A DNA stretch of 64,000 nucleotides from Bacillota bacterium (GCA_023415915.1 JAEZIZ010000003.1:1-64000), one strand, 5' to 3'. Shown: positions 52,500 through 61,262, counted from the first letter of the stretch. Notes: generated by a model not told the origin, from the letters alone. Numbers and translations are program-made.

Positions 52500-53167
52500 C
52501 GAATGTCCTCCTGAATTTTTCCGTGGCTTAACGTTATCAGCCTCTCCGCGTCCAAGGCCGGAGCCGCGCAGGTGAAGTAGAGCGCCGTGCAGCACCCGTA
52601 TTCCCAGACGGCATGCATAGTGCCCGCGAACTGTTCGGTTTCCCTTTCGGACAGCGGCGCGAGTATATCATGCAGCAGCAGTATTTTCGGCCTCGCAATT
52701 AGCGCCTTGGCGACAGACGCTATCTGCGCTTCAAGCGCTGTCAGCTGTGAAGGGTAAGCATATGATATGTGCGCTATGCCCATAGTTTTAAGCTGCTCAA
52801 GTGCCGCTTTCCTGCGCTGCGCAGCCGGAATTCCCCTTGCGGCAAGCGGCAGCTCCACGTTTTCGAGCACCGTGAGCCCATTAAACAGCGATAGCGTTTG
52901 CGGCACGACGCCTATATACTTGTTGCGGAAGCGGGCGGCCATATCCCCGTCCATTTCATGCAGCGCTTTGCCCATCACAGTGACGCTGCCGGAGCTCGGC
53001 GGCTGCATGCCGACGATAAGCTTCATCAGTGTCCGTTTACCGCTGCCCGCCGGCCCGCGTATTATAACGCGCTGGTTCTCGCTTATATTAAGCGTGATAT
53101 CGTTTACGGCGCGCTTTGCGCCGGGATACATCTTTACGACGTTTTTCAGCCTTATTACTTCACTCAT
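52496..53167 (-). CDS. MacB/LolD-like ABC ATPase with degenerate catalytic motifs
   Basis: A 223-residue ABC domain of the LolD/MacB type by overall sequence. Its key motifs are altered. Walker A reads GPAGSGKRT (Lys44 kept, the usual Ser/Thr replaced by Arg45). The signature LSGGQ is LTALE (142-146). Walker B ILLLHD is followed by Ile instead of the catalytic Glu. The H-loop histidine is absent (YFTCAAP, about 197-203). The Q-loop Gln90 is kept. The reading frame is intact, so it is expressed but probably poorly or not hydrolytic. No good RBS is visible. It is coupled to the COG1361-like gene by a 4-base overlap. Confidence 0.82.
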   Translation of the reverse strand: MSEVIRLKNVVKMYPGAKRAVNDITLNISENQRVIIRGPAGSGKRTLMKLIVGMQPPSSGSVTVMGKALHEMDGDMAARFRNKYIGVVPQTLSLFNGLTVLENVELPLAARGIPAAQRRKAALEQLKTMGIAHISYAYPSQLTALEAQIASVAKALIARPKILLLHDILAPLSERETEQFAGTMHAVWEYGCCTALYFTCAAPALDAERLITLSHGKIQEDIR

Positions 53168-53206
53168 TCGTTGACCGTAGCCTTTTTAACATTATTTCAT
53201 TGCCCA

Positions 53207-54946
53207 TTACGACGCCGGCGCCGCGGGAGGAGTTCCCGGGTCTGCGGGCGGCGCGGGCGGCGCGTATACATACGTAACGCTGTCTATCGTAGGATATTCA
53301 TGGTATTCAAACTCAATCGGGTCGCAGAGCTCTATTCCGTCAAGCGAATAAATATGCCTGTACGTACGCACCTTAGTTCCCCTTCTGCCTTTAGCGTACA
53401 CGTACGTCGGATTAGACGCGTCCACTATAGTACCGTCGGGCGCTTCGGTAGGCACTTCTACGGTGTGCGTTTTACTGCCGGGAGAGCCGTAGCGCCCCAG
53501 GTTTTTGAACGTATAGTCGTATATCACATTGCCCCATTCGGGATGTTCGGGGTCAATAAGCGGCGGGCCGTAAACCTCCACAGTAACGTTTTTGTCTTTC
53601 GGGTTAACGTACGAGACCAGGAAATAAGGCAGCGTTCCCGTGTTCTCCAGCACCAAATCGAGGTCTGGCTTTGTATTGAGCGTGGCGTCCAGCCCAAGCG
53701 GCACATAGTCGGACGGTATAGAGTGGTGGAACGATTTGGCTATCTTGAGCCCCGAGCGAATAGCGGCGTTGAATGTCGTGCTGCCGAGCTGGCAGACGCC
53801 GCCTCCCACCTGCGGAGAATAGCCTCCGTTTTCTATGCCCGACGCTTTTTTCCAGCCGACTGTCCTTGCGGTGGAATCGTTCCTCGGCCCGGCAACTTCG
53901 TTTATGGAAAGCTTCTGCCCCGGCTGTATCACGTTACCGTTGATAAACGCCGATATTCTTGCCACGTTCCAGTTCCTTCCGTAACTGTAATGGCTGCTGA
54001 AGCTCGACGACCACGACGCGATAAGCTGCGTGTTGGCCTTTATGCCGTCCAATTTGAGTCCCGGCTCGGTGACTTCAACTGGCACGGTTATCGTGGAAAA
54101 CTGCGCGCTATTAACCTGCGAGATTATCTCGTCCGTTACGGCCGCAGTATCCGCTTTAAGCCCCGTCTGATGCGGCTTATAGAAAAACCGGGCTATGTTC
54201 GCATCGGGCGGTATATAATCCTTCTTGTATCCCTCGTCGTCGTTATAAAACTTGTACCGCAGCGGTATAGGCATTTCCTCGTTGGGTATGCGCACAAGCT
54301 CGGGGCGCTTGTATTCCCTGCCGTGCGCAAGCTCTTCTACCATCGCGTTTATATCGGGCTGATAAGCGGTTGCCGCGCCGCTTTCATCAACCGTATAGCC
54401 CCACGGCATAAACTCAAATCCGGCGTCCTTTGGTTCCTTATCGAGCGCCGTTTTAAGTTCCGCGAGGTTTCCCGAAAGCTTGTCCCTGTCGACGGTAAGG
54501 CTTACCGTAAAATTCACGCCTTCCGCCGCCGCCTTTTTGAAGGCTTCAAGCCGCTGTTCAAACGTGCCGCGGTGTCCGTAGCTTGCCGACTGCGAAACGA
54601 TATCCATATAATCGGTGCCTACGCTGAAGTCTTCCGCGCTGAATTCATGTACTTCGCCGTTAACGTCCAGCGAGAACTTGACTTTACCAAGCATGCCCGC
54701 TTCCAAATCCGCCGTGGCAGAATGCGTCTCGTCCTTTGTCTTGCCCGATACGTCTATGCCGTTTATCGAAACACCCTTTACAACCGTGCCGAAGTCTAAA
54801 ATGCGCACGGCGTCGCCCTGGCCTCCCAGCAGCAATACTGCCGCAACCGCCGCAGCCGCAACAAACACGCATGCCGACACTATAAGTATTATCTTATATT
54901 TCTTTTTGCCTCTTTGTTTATTATCCTCTCTAATGCCGATATCCAC
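53207..54946 (-). CDS. VanW family protein
   Basis: About 579 residues: a short cytoplasmic start, one membrane anchor (IILIVSACVFVAAAAVAAVLLL), two peptidoglycan-binding-4-like repeats (about 60-300), and a VanW domain (GRNWNVARISAFINGNVIQPG, in parts, then GGGVCQLGSTTFNAAIRSGL near 395). The tail is proline- and alanine-rich. VanW proteins are cell-envelope proteins of unclear activity. Translation most likely starts at GTG 54946, 8 bases after AAAGGAG. A TTG at 54973 would lie before that RBS and overlap the upstream gene. Confidence 0.88.
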   Translation of the reverse strand: MDIGIREDNKQRGKKKYKIILIVSACVFVAAAAVAAVLLLGGQGDAVRILDFGTVVKGVSINGIDVSGKTKDETHSATADLEAGMLGKVKFSLDVNGEVHEFSAEDFSVGTDYMDIVSQSASYGHRGTFEQRLEAFKKAAAEGVNFTVSLTVDRDKLSGNLAELKTALDKEPKDAGFEFMPWGYTVDESGAATAYQPDINAMVEELAHGREYKRPELVRIPNEEMPIPLRYKFYNDDEGYKKDYIPPDANIARFFYKPHQTGLKADTAAVTDEIISQVNSAQFSTITVPVEVTEPGLKLDGIKANTQLIASWSSSFSSHYSYGRNWNVARISAFINGNVIQPGQKLSINEVAGPRNDSTARTVGWKKASGIENGGYSPQVGGGVCQLGSTTFNAAIRSGLKIAKSFHHSIPSDYVPLGLDATLNTKPDLDLVLENTGTLPYFLVSYVNPKDKNVTVEVYGPPLIDPEHPEWGNVIYDYTFKNLGRYGSPGSKTHTVEVPTEAPDGTIVDASNPTYVYAKGRRGTKVRTYRHIYSLDGIELCDPIEFEYHEYPTIDSVTYVYAPPAPPADPGTPPAAPAS

Positions 54947-54962
54947 ACCGCTTTCTCCTTTG

Positions 54963-55604
54963 CTATTTGACAACCGTCAGTACGCCGCCGTCCATTTCGC
55001 AGACGGTATCGCAAAGCTCGTCGATGTCCGCCTGATTGTGACTCGCGAGCAGCATCGTCTTTCCCTTATCACGCAGCGATTTTATAAGGCTGCGCATCTC
55101 CGCTACGCCGCTTTTATCAAGGCCGTTAAGCGGTTCGTCAAGCACCAGTATCGACGGGTTTTCCATTATTGCCTGCGCAATGCCGAGGCGCTGGCGCATT
55201 CCGAGCGAATACTTGCCCACCGGTTTCTTCATAGACGGGTCGAGCCCCACGCGCTTTATTGTAGAGCGTATGGTATCGTCGTTTATCTTCCTGCGCAGCG
55301 AAGCTAGTATCTGAAGGTTTTTCATGCCCGACAGTCCCGGCAGAAAACCCGGCGTTTCGATTATTATGCCAATGTCTTCGGGGAAGTCGCAGTCTTTGCC
55401 CACCTGCTTGTAATTGACGAATATTTTACCGCTTGTGGGAATAAGAAAACCGCAGATGCATTTCATCAGCACTGTCTTGCCACTGCCGTTGTTGCCTACA
55501 ATGCCGTGTATCCTTCCTTCCTCGAAATCGTGGGTGACGTTTTTAAGTACCGTTTCCTCCCCAAACCGCTTTGTCACGTTCTGAACGCTGATGGCTATGT
55601 CCAT
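54963..55604 (-). CDS. ABC-2-type exporter ATPase
   Basis: A 213-residue ABC ATPase of the BcrA/antibiotic-exporter type. All motifs are intact: GNNGSGKTVLMKC, signature YSLGMRQRLG, ILVLDEPLNGLD and the H-loop LLASHNQAD. Its start overlaps the stop of the upstream permease by one base (TAATG). It probably powers the two permeases encoded at 55604-57278. The cargo is unknown. The contrast with the degenerate ATPase at 52496-53167 is notable. Confidence 0.9.
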   Translation of the reverse strand: MDIAISVQNVTKRFGEETVLKNVTHDFEEGRIHGIVGNNGSGKTVLMKCICGFLIPTSGKIFVNYKQVGKDCDFPEDIGIIIETPGFLPGLSGMKNLQILASLRRKINDDTIRSTIKRVGLDPSMKKPVGKYSLGMRQRLGIAQAIMENPSILVLDEPLNGLDKSGVAEMRSLIKSLRDKGKTMLLASHNQADIDELCDTVCEMDGGVLTVVK

Positions 55605-56503
55605 TACACATTCTCCGTTCCACTGAAATTAAAATTATACCTGCGCACCGCCCGCAGAGCGAAAAAGAAACACATCGCTATCAGCACGCCGAATATGACA
55701 TACGTCTGCCAGAGCCGCGGCAGCAGGTCGTAACCGAAGTTGTGCATGTGATATGTCGCATGATTCAATGGCGACAGCCACCCCACGGCTACGTTTGCCT
55801 TATAAATAAGTTCTTCGGGCAGCTGGAACATAGTCTTTAATAGATTAGGGTTTAGCAAAAATCCGTACAGGCTGAATGCGAACACGCTGATTACGCCTGC
55901 TAATTGCCCCTTGCGTATGTTGAACGACAGCATGATAAACGACATCAGCAGCGTATACAGCAACATGAGCAGGAAAATCGTAGCCATGCACTCGTAAGGC
56001 GTGCTCATTTCGAGCGTCTTTACGAGCGCGGGCAGCGCCACGGCCTTGCCCGCCCCCGAATAGCCGAGTATCGCGGCCGTTTCGCTCCACATGTTGCCTA
56101 TGAACGAATTGCTCATGCAAATAATCGACGTGGATGCCAGTATGAACACCAAATATATGCCGGTGGCGAGCGTGATATAGAGCGCCTGCCCCGCGAGCCA
56201 TGTCTTCCGGTTAATGCGCAGAAGGTAGTACGGCGTACCTGCAGAGAGGAACGGCATGTCCGCAAACAGCAGTATGAGCAGCAGCGACGATAATAGTATG
56301 GAGTTGCTGTCCCCGAAAGTCCAGACGAACGCCTCGACTATCTGCATTGTCGTTTCATATTCCTTCGCAAAGCGCACCGCCTTGTCGGAGAGCAGAAAGC
56401 ACAGTATGAAAGCCAAAGCAAACGTTATTATCACGCGCGGGTTTGCGCGCCATTGCCTGAAGTTATATGCGGTTACTGAACATACCTGTTTAAGCCTATA
56501 CAT
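55604..56503 (-). CDS. ABC-2-type exporter permease, second subunit
   Basis: About 299 residues with six to seven hydrophobic segments and no recognisable enzymatic motif, as expected of ABC-2-type permeases. The start at ATG 56503 (MYRLKQ) is set by GGAGG 7 bases upstream. A TTG at 56509 is possible. It overlaps the preceding permease gene by 8 bases and abuts the ATPase gene, so the three are one transporter. Family assignment rests on topology and context. Confidence 0.75.
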   Translation of the reverse strand: MYRLKQVCSVTAYNFRQWRANPRVIITFALAFILCFLLSDKAVRFAKEYETTMQIVEAFVWTFGDSNSILLSSLLLILLFADMPFLSAGTPYYLLRINRKTWLAGQALYITLATGIYLVFILASTSIICMSNSFIGNMWSETAAILGYSGAGKAVALPALVKTLEMSTPYECMATIFLLMLLYTLLMSFIMLSFNIRKGQLAGVISVFAFSLYGFLLNPNLLKTMFQLPEELIYKANVAVGWLSPLNHATYHMHNFGYDLLPRLWQTYVIFGVLIAMCFFFALRAVRRYNFNFSGTENV

Positions 56504-57278
56504 TCGCAAGCCTCCTTCTCGCGGTCAGCGCGAACGCAAGGCAGACTGCCGCCGTCAGTTCCGCGAGCAGCAGCATTACGCCGAAGCTCCCCAAAACCCA
56601 CCCTTCGGAGGGAAACAGCCACTCTTTCGGATACAGCACGTACAGCTTATCAAAGTACCTCTCGTGCAGTATTATAAGCACGTAATACAATATGAACGGC
56701 GACGCGTACGCCATATATCGGTTCATTGTCAGAGCGGACATCGTAAATCCCACCAACGACCAGAACGCGCCCGATAAAAACAGCGTCGCCGCTATCATCA
56801 GTATCTGCGCCAGATACGGCTGCGGCGTCTGTCCTTTTGCGAGCGCCAGCTCCATTGGCGTGAATACGAGATACACGAGCGCATATGAAATAAGTATGCC
56901 GAAAAACAGCACCGCGCCGCCCGAAAGCCCGCATGCCAGAAGCTTTGACCTGATATACGGTTTGTACCCCGCACGGTGCAGATACTGTTTTATAAAACCG
57001 CTCTTTACGTCGTCCACGAACGCTGACGTAAACGGCAGCGAACACAGTTTGGGAATGGCAAGCGTCACCCACGCCGAAGATAGAGCCTTCTTGATAAACT
57101 CGAAGTGATATCCGTTCATCAGAGGCTCCGTGCTCCGCGCTACGTTTATGATGTCTTCGAGCGACGAGAGTATGACGGCTACAACCATACCGAAAAGGCC
57201 TATAATAAAGCCGCGTCCTGTAAACGCGCGTTTTATGTCGGATGACGCCGTACGAATTTTAACGTTTCTGTCTCTCAT
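56496..57278 (-). CDS. ABC-2-type exporter permease, first subunit
   Basis: A 260-residue membrane protein with about six hydrophobic segments (for example FIIGLFGMVVAVIL near residue 24 and LACGLSGGAVLFFGILISYALVYLVF in parts near 112). The basic N-terminus (MRDRNVKIR) lies in the cytoplasm. It follows cwlD by 25 bases and overlaps the next permease gene. Function is inferred from topology and the adjacent ATPase. Confidence 0.75.
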   Translation of the reverse strand: MRDRNVKIRTASSDIKRAFTGRGFIIGLFGMVVAVILSSLEDIINVARSTEPLMNGYHFEFIKKALSSAWVTLAIPKLCSLPFTSAFVDDVKSGFIKQYLHRAGYKPYIRSKLLACGLSGGAVLFFGILISYALVYLVFTPMELALAKGQTPQPYLAQILMIAATLFLSGAFWSLVGFTMSALTMNRYMAYASPFILYYVLIILHERYFDKLYVLYPKEWLFPSEGWVLGSFGVMLLLAELTAAVCLAFALTARRRLANV

Positions 57279-57303
57279 ATCGCTTTTGTACCTGCAGTAT
57301 TAT

Positions 57304-58137
57304 TCAACTGTCAGAGCCGTTTCCCAGAAAATCATTAACTCCGTCGCATATCGCTTTGACGATTTTGTCCTGGTATTCCGGCTTCTTTAAGTTTTTCTCC
57401 TCTTTCGGATTAGTGATATATCCGCATTCGACCAGTATCGAAGGCTTGTCCGTGCTTTGCACTACGACAAGGTCCTCCGAACGCGCCCTTCCGCCCGACT
57501 CCAGCGCGTCGTTAAGGCGCTGCTGCACTGTTTCGGCAAACTCTTTGCCCTGCTCAGAGCCCGGGGCGAACAGCACCAGCGGGCCGGAAACATCTTTATC
57601 GTCGAACGAGTTCATATGTATGCTGATAACCAGGCAAGCGTCGTTTTGCTGTATTATCCTTCTTCGTTCCTTTAAGCTTTCCTGCTGCGTGTTCCCCAGC
57701 CCGTCGTCGCCTTCGCGGGTCATAACCACCTGCGCGCCCCGCTTTTCGAGCTCGGCTTTCAGTTTTTTCACGACTTGCAGATTGATATCCGCTTCGCGCG
57801 TGCCGTTTGATCCTATCGCCCCCGGGTCGAAACCGCCGTGCCCCGCGTCGACTACTACGCACAGCTTGTCTCCGTCATGCTTCGCCGTTACCTTCGACGC
57901 CGCAGGCTTGATTGCGGCGTTATCCGTCTTCTGCGGAACGCCCGACCCCAAGGCTATCGCGCCAATATCCCCTTTTCCCTGAGCTCCGACAAATTCTGCC
58001 GAGGCTTCTTCATATACCTTCGCCGCTACCGCGACGGTGGCTATTATGAAGCCAAGCGCAAGCAGTATGCCTGCAAACTTCTTTTTGTTCAGCCGGTATC
58101 CCCGCCGGCGCGGCTTTCTTGCATTTGGATGGTTCAT
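57304..58137 (-). CDS. N-acetylmuramoyl-L-alanine amidase (CwlD-like)
   Basis: About 277 residues: a basic N-terminus, one membrane anchor (FAGILLALGFIIATVAVAAKV) and an Amidase_3 domain. Zinc and catalytic residues are visible: VVDAGHGGFDPG (His), TREADINL (Glu), VISIHMNSFD (His) and ILVECGYITNPKEE (Glu). It cleaves the amide bond between muramic acid and peptide outside the membrane, as CwlD does in spore cortex. It lacks the usual extra binding domains. ATG 58137 has GAGGG 5 bases upstream, while the ATG at 58173 has no RBS. Confidence 0.88.
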   Translation of the reverse strand: MNHPNARKPRRRGYRLNKKKFAGILLALGFIIATVAVAAKVYEEASAEFVGAQGKGDIGAIALGSGVPQKTDNAAIKPAASKVTAKHDGDKLCVVVDAGHGGFDPGAIGSNGTREADINLQVVKKLKAELEKRGAQVVMTREGDDGLGNTQQESLKERRRIIQQNDACLVISIHMNSFDDKDVSGPLVLFAPGSEQGKEFAETVQQRLNDALESGGRARSEDLVVVQSTDKPSILVECGYITNPKEEKNLKKPEYQDKIVKAICDGVNDFLGNGSDS

Positions 58138-58253
58138 TTTTGCCCTCACATTTTTGTATGTTTCCACCACCATCCATAAGGAGCTTTGTATTAATTGAGC
58201 CGCTATAATGCATTATTCAGTTCCAAAAGCGGTCTAAGCCGCAGATTTATACA

Positions 58254-58417
58254 GTACCCCCAAAAATGCGCAAGGCTTTTTGGAGTTTGTATTTACCATA
58301 TTAACACATTTTATACGCAAATACTTCAACATATTGTAAAAATTATTTAAGTTTTAGTCAGCATCTGCGTACATTAAGTGTGTTCGCCGGCAAACCCAAC
58401 GGCTTTCCGGGAGCCAC
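58254..58417 (+). repeat. Two degenerate palindromic repeats in the cwlD upstream gap
   Basis: CCCCCAAAAATGCGCAAGG followed by CTTTTTGGAG (58254-58285), and CCGGCAAACCCAACGG followed by CTTTCCGGGAGCC (58387-58417), resemble worn copies of the palindromic repeat family. Nothing else is seen in 58138-58531; the cwlD promoter is not clear. Confidence 0.35.
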
Positions 58418-58531
58418 TATAAGCCTTGAGTATTAGACGCAGCGGCACTACCGATTTGTTCCATATTTTTTCAAAATTTATTTTGCGGTGGGTTGTCTCG
58501 CCGATTAACCGCGGTTTACATGGCGCTTGTA

Positions 58532-60431
58532 TTACCAATCAGGCCCGTGCGGCCTTTGCATTATCGTTCCGTCGAGTGCGTTTATCGTAAGTATCGCCTG
58601 TTCGCCCAAATCGCTGTGCATCTGATAATTCTCGTCCAGCGACGCGTAAAGATCGCTGCGGTCCTTGTCCGGAAAGTTTGCGTCATAAGTAATCGTTTCG
58701 CTTCCGAAGAAGTCCCATACCGGCACGAATATCAAACGGTCCGGATGATCCTTCCATGTCGTAGGCATGTAACTTAATCTTATCTCGTCCACCTCAATGG
58801 AGCGTCCGGTTATGAGCTCCTGCAGGCCCAGCGTCGAGAAGCAGCCTTCTATGGCGGCCTGTATGTTGAATATCTCCATTATGTCTTCAAAGTTTTTAAG
58901 CTCTCGAAGGAAGAGGCTGCGAATATTGCCCGGCAGGTTGCGAACGATATGGGGTTCGGATACCTTGACATAGCAGCGGTGCATAAGATGCCGTGTTGCC
59001 TGCCCCCGCGTTTCGCACCTCTACGTTTATACCGCCGCCGGGCGACTTGTAAAGCGTTATCTGCGCCGGCTTCTCCTTCCCCGTGTCGGCAAGGCCTTTT
59101 ATGTATATTCCCCCGTTGTCCCGGTTTATTTCTACGCTCGAAACTCCGAATTCGAGCCCTTCTCTGTTTATTTCCGGAACATTTGGGTTGTCAGAAAACA
59201 GTATTCCCAGGTCTATCGGTACCTTCTGCACGGTTTTTGTATCAGGAGCGTTTATAATCGCTTTTTCTATATCCGCTATCCTTTTTTCCAACTCGGCGGC
59301 CACATCCACCATTTGCAACTGAACATTTTTACCGGGGTCCTCGTCCGAATTTTTTTCGTCTTTTCCGGCAGGCTGCATATTCTTTGCTTTCTCCAGTTGC
59401 CCTTTGAGACGCACCAGCTCCGCCTCAAGCTCCTCGCGGCTCCTGTATGTATCCTCGCCGTAGATTTGCGAGTCTCCTATAAGCGCTTTAAGTACGGCGT
59501 CGAGGTACGCCCTATCCACGCTCTGCGGAATAAGCTCGTACAGTCCCCATGTGTCCGTGGGCACAGAAACCCGTGCGTTCACATTTATTTCTATCTTTTT
59601 TGCCTCGTCCTTTACGCTGCTCTGCCACGTCGCGGGCGCGGAGAACTTATCGGCTTTGGCTGAATTCCCGGGAGCGCTGCTGGTTATTGCCCTCTCTACA
59701 GCATCGCTTGCCTTTGACTGCACAAAAGACTTTTCAGGCGTCGGCTGACAGGCGGTCATAAACACCCCCGCCAGCATGATAACGGCTATGCATACGGCGG
59801 TTATCCTGCCTTTCACGCCTGTTCGCGTTATGCCGAACATGCCTTTAATGCGTTTCTCCATTACCGGGCGCCCATCCGCAAGCCCCATAGCGGCGGCCAG
59901 CCGGTCAGGCTTTGATCCGGCATATTGCAGCACGGTGCTTATATAATGAAGCCTGCTGTTTTGGCCCAGGGTTTTTATTACGCGGTGATCGCAGGCTGTC
60001 TCCATATCCTCGCGTATATATTTAAAGCATAGCTTTACGAGCGGGTTGAACCAGTATATTGTTCCCAATACGTTCGTATTGGCGTTGTTTCCCGTTGTCT
60101 TATCGGGTTTGTTTACAGCAGTCTGCGAAGGCGGTTTACTTACGCTGCCGTACTGCGCGTAACCGTCATATGCCGAAGTTAAAGCGCCGGGCGTATAATC
60201 ATCAGCGCCGGCGGCCGTATAAGCACTCTCGGACACTGCGGGGATGAGGCTTATACCGGCCTCAAAGCCGAAAGGCACAACGAGTTTTATTACCACTACC
60301 GCCCACAAGGCAAGCATTGCTGCGGGCGATAAGTGCTTTTTAAGCTTTAGGCGCGCAAGCATGAACTATCCAAACAGTACCGAAAAAACGGCGGCATTTA
60401 CAAGCAGAGTCGTAATTATGCTTTCTGTCAT
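58532..60431 (-). pseudogene. Broken M56 (BlaR1-like) peptidase with a lipoprotein-like ectodomain
   Basis: Reads from ATG 60431, whose ATGA overlaps the blaI stop. It carries three lesions. An in-frame TAG at 60366-60368 interrupts the first membrane helix after 21 codons. The segment normally holding helices 2-3 and the catalytic HExxH is missing: sequence jumps from NKPDKTTGNNANT to NVLGTIYWFNPLVKL, which in intact relatives follows HExxH closely. A frameshift near 58985 separates an upstream frame (to 58896) from the C-terminal 150 codons (58532-58984). The remaining ectodomain (from TACQPTPEK) is homologous to the lipoproteins at 61263-62855 and 62928-64000. It cannot be an active protease. 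Confidence 0.85.
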
Positions 60432-60829
60432 ATATCGTCACCGCCCTTCGCTCGTTCGAGCTTGGCGACTATCTCCATAAGCGCCCGCTTATCCTGCTCG
60501 GACAGCGGCGCGTCCTGCGCCATCGCAGCCACCAATCCGCCCATCGAAGAAGCGCTTATACGCGAGAGCAGCGTCTCGCTTTCCTGCCGCAGAGCCTCTT
60601 CCCGCGTAATTACGGTATAGTACAGCTTGTCCCTTAAGTTTTTTTCCTCGCAGCCTATGAGTCCCTTTTCCAGCATGATACGCAGATACGAGTGATATGT
60701 CTTGTACTGCCAAGCTATATCCGGCTGCTCTGAACGCACGGCTGCAATGATCTCGCGCATTGTCTGAGGCTTCCTGCCCCACATCGCGCGCAATATCGTC
60801 CATTCCGCATCCAACAGTTTTTTATCCAT
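60428..60829 (-). CDS. BlaI/MecI/CopY family transcriptional repressor
   Basis: A 133-residue winged-helix repressor of the BlaI type: LLDAEWTILRAMWGRKPQTMREII (in parts) at the N-terminus and YKTYHSYLRIMLEKGLIGCEEKN for the recognition region. In BlaI systems an M56 protease cleaves or inactivates the repressor on sensing a signal. Here the coupled M56 gene is broken while the repressor and its dyad operators are intact, so the locus may be locked off or controlled by another protease. The frame is complete and the gene overlaps the M56 start by 4 bases. Confidence 0.9.
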   Translation of the reverse strand: MDKKLLDAEWTILRAMWGRKPQTMREIIAAVRSEQPDIAWQYKTYHSYLRIMLEKGLIGCEEKNLRDKLYYTVITREEALRQESETLLSRISASSMGGLVAAMAQDAPLSEQDKRALMEIVAKLERAKGGDDI

Positions 60830-60852
60830 AACGCTTCACCGCCCTGATACAC

Positions 60853-60870
60853 ATCTCATTTTTATGAGAT
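60853..60870. promoter_or_regulatory. BlaI-type operator 2
   Basis: ATCTCATTTTTATGAGAT, a dyad with perfect ATCTCAT/ATGAGAT arms, 25 bp centre to centre from operator 1 and downstream of the -10 box. Confidence 0.7.
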
Positions 60871-60877
60871 ATTTGAT

Positions 60878-60895
60878 ATCTCAATAATATGAGAT
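60878..60895. promoter_or_regulatory. BlaI-type operator 1
   Basis: ATCTCAATAATATGAGAT, a dyad with perfect ATCTCA/TGAGAT arms centred on the -10 box of the blaI promoter. A bound repressor would exclude RNA polymerase. Confidence 0.72.
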
Positions 60896-60912
60896 ATTCT
60901 CAGCATTGTCAA
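60884..60912 (-). promoter_or_regulatory. Promoter of blaI
   Basis: Minus strand TTGACA (60907-60912), 17-base spacer, TATTAT (60884-60889), with the -10 inside operator 1. Confidence 0.75.
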
Positions 60913-60956
60913 CATTATTTGTTAATTTCCATAATAATTTGATATACTATCATATT

Positions 60957-61064
60957 TCAGCGCTGTTCAATATCCCAGCCCAGCCAGTTATCCGCGGCTG
61001 ACTGTCTCCCATTAACCCGTTTCGACGGCATCTCCAGTTTGATCCATTCATGTTTACCGCGCAT
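60957..61064 (-). pseudogene. Small ORF or gene remnant upstream of blaI
   Basis: A 35-codon frame (ATG 61064 to TGA 60957) of ordinary-looking composition, containing KHEWIKLEMPSKRVNGR and ending NWLGWDIEQR. The frame stays open 16 codons further upstream, through a GGGAC/GTCCC hairpin (61092-61115). There is no RBS. It may be the C-terminal relic of a larger gene or part of a dispersed repeat. I do not recognise it. Confidence 0.3.
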
Positions 61065-61156
61065 TTCTTTAAGCCAACGACATGCACCTATGGGACACAC
61101 AGAAGGGGGCGTCCCTTAAGAAATATGCTATATAACAGCGAGGGCGGTCATTGATT

Positions 61157-61237
61157 GCCCGCCTCACGTCTTTTTGGGGATCCCGTACTCACACCCCAAA
61201 AAGCCTCATGACTTTTTGGGGACCCCGTACTCACACC
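61157..61237 (+). repeat. Palindromic repeats, copies D1 and D2 in tandem
   Basis: D1: GCCTCACG-TCTTTTT-GGGGATCCCGTAC (to 61195). D2: CCCCAAAAAG-CCTCATGA-CTTTTTGGGG then ACCCCGTACTCACACC (61194-61237). D2 is almost identical to copy C1, 30 kb away. They lie just beyond the stop of the lipoprotein gene. Apart from the BlaI promoter/operators and the small remnant, nothing else is seen in 60830-61262. Confidence 0.65.
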
Positions 61238-61262
61238 TCATATGAATCGCATGTCCGTTCGT

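Noticed and set aside
52898..54799. A 633-codon plus-strand open frame opposite the VanW and ABC ATPase genes
   Set aside because: It mirrors conserved minus-strand genes with clear motifs and RBSs, has an arginine/tyrosine-rich composition typical of antisense frames, and shows no domain.
58532..58984. The 150-codon frame as an independent gene
   Set aside because: It aligns with the C-terminal domain of the neighbouring lipoproteins and continues the M56 ectodomain in a shifted frame, so it is the tail of a broken gene.
60366..60368. TAG recoding (amber suppression) in the M56 gene
   Set aside because: TAG serves as the normal stop for several intact genes here (for example DUF58, the transglutaminase-like gene and the S51-like gene), and the M56 gene has two other lesions.
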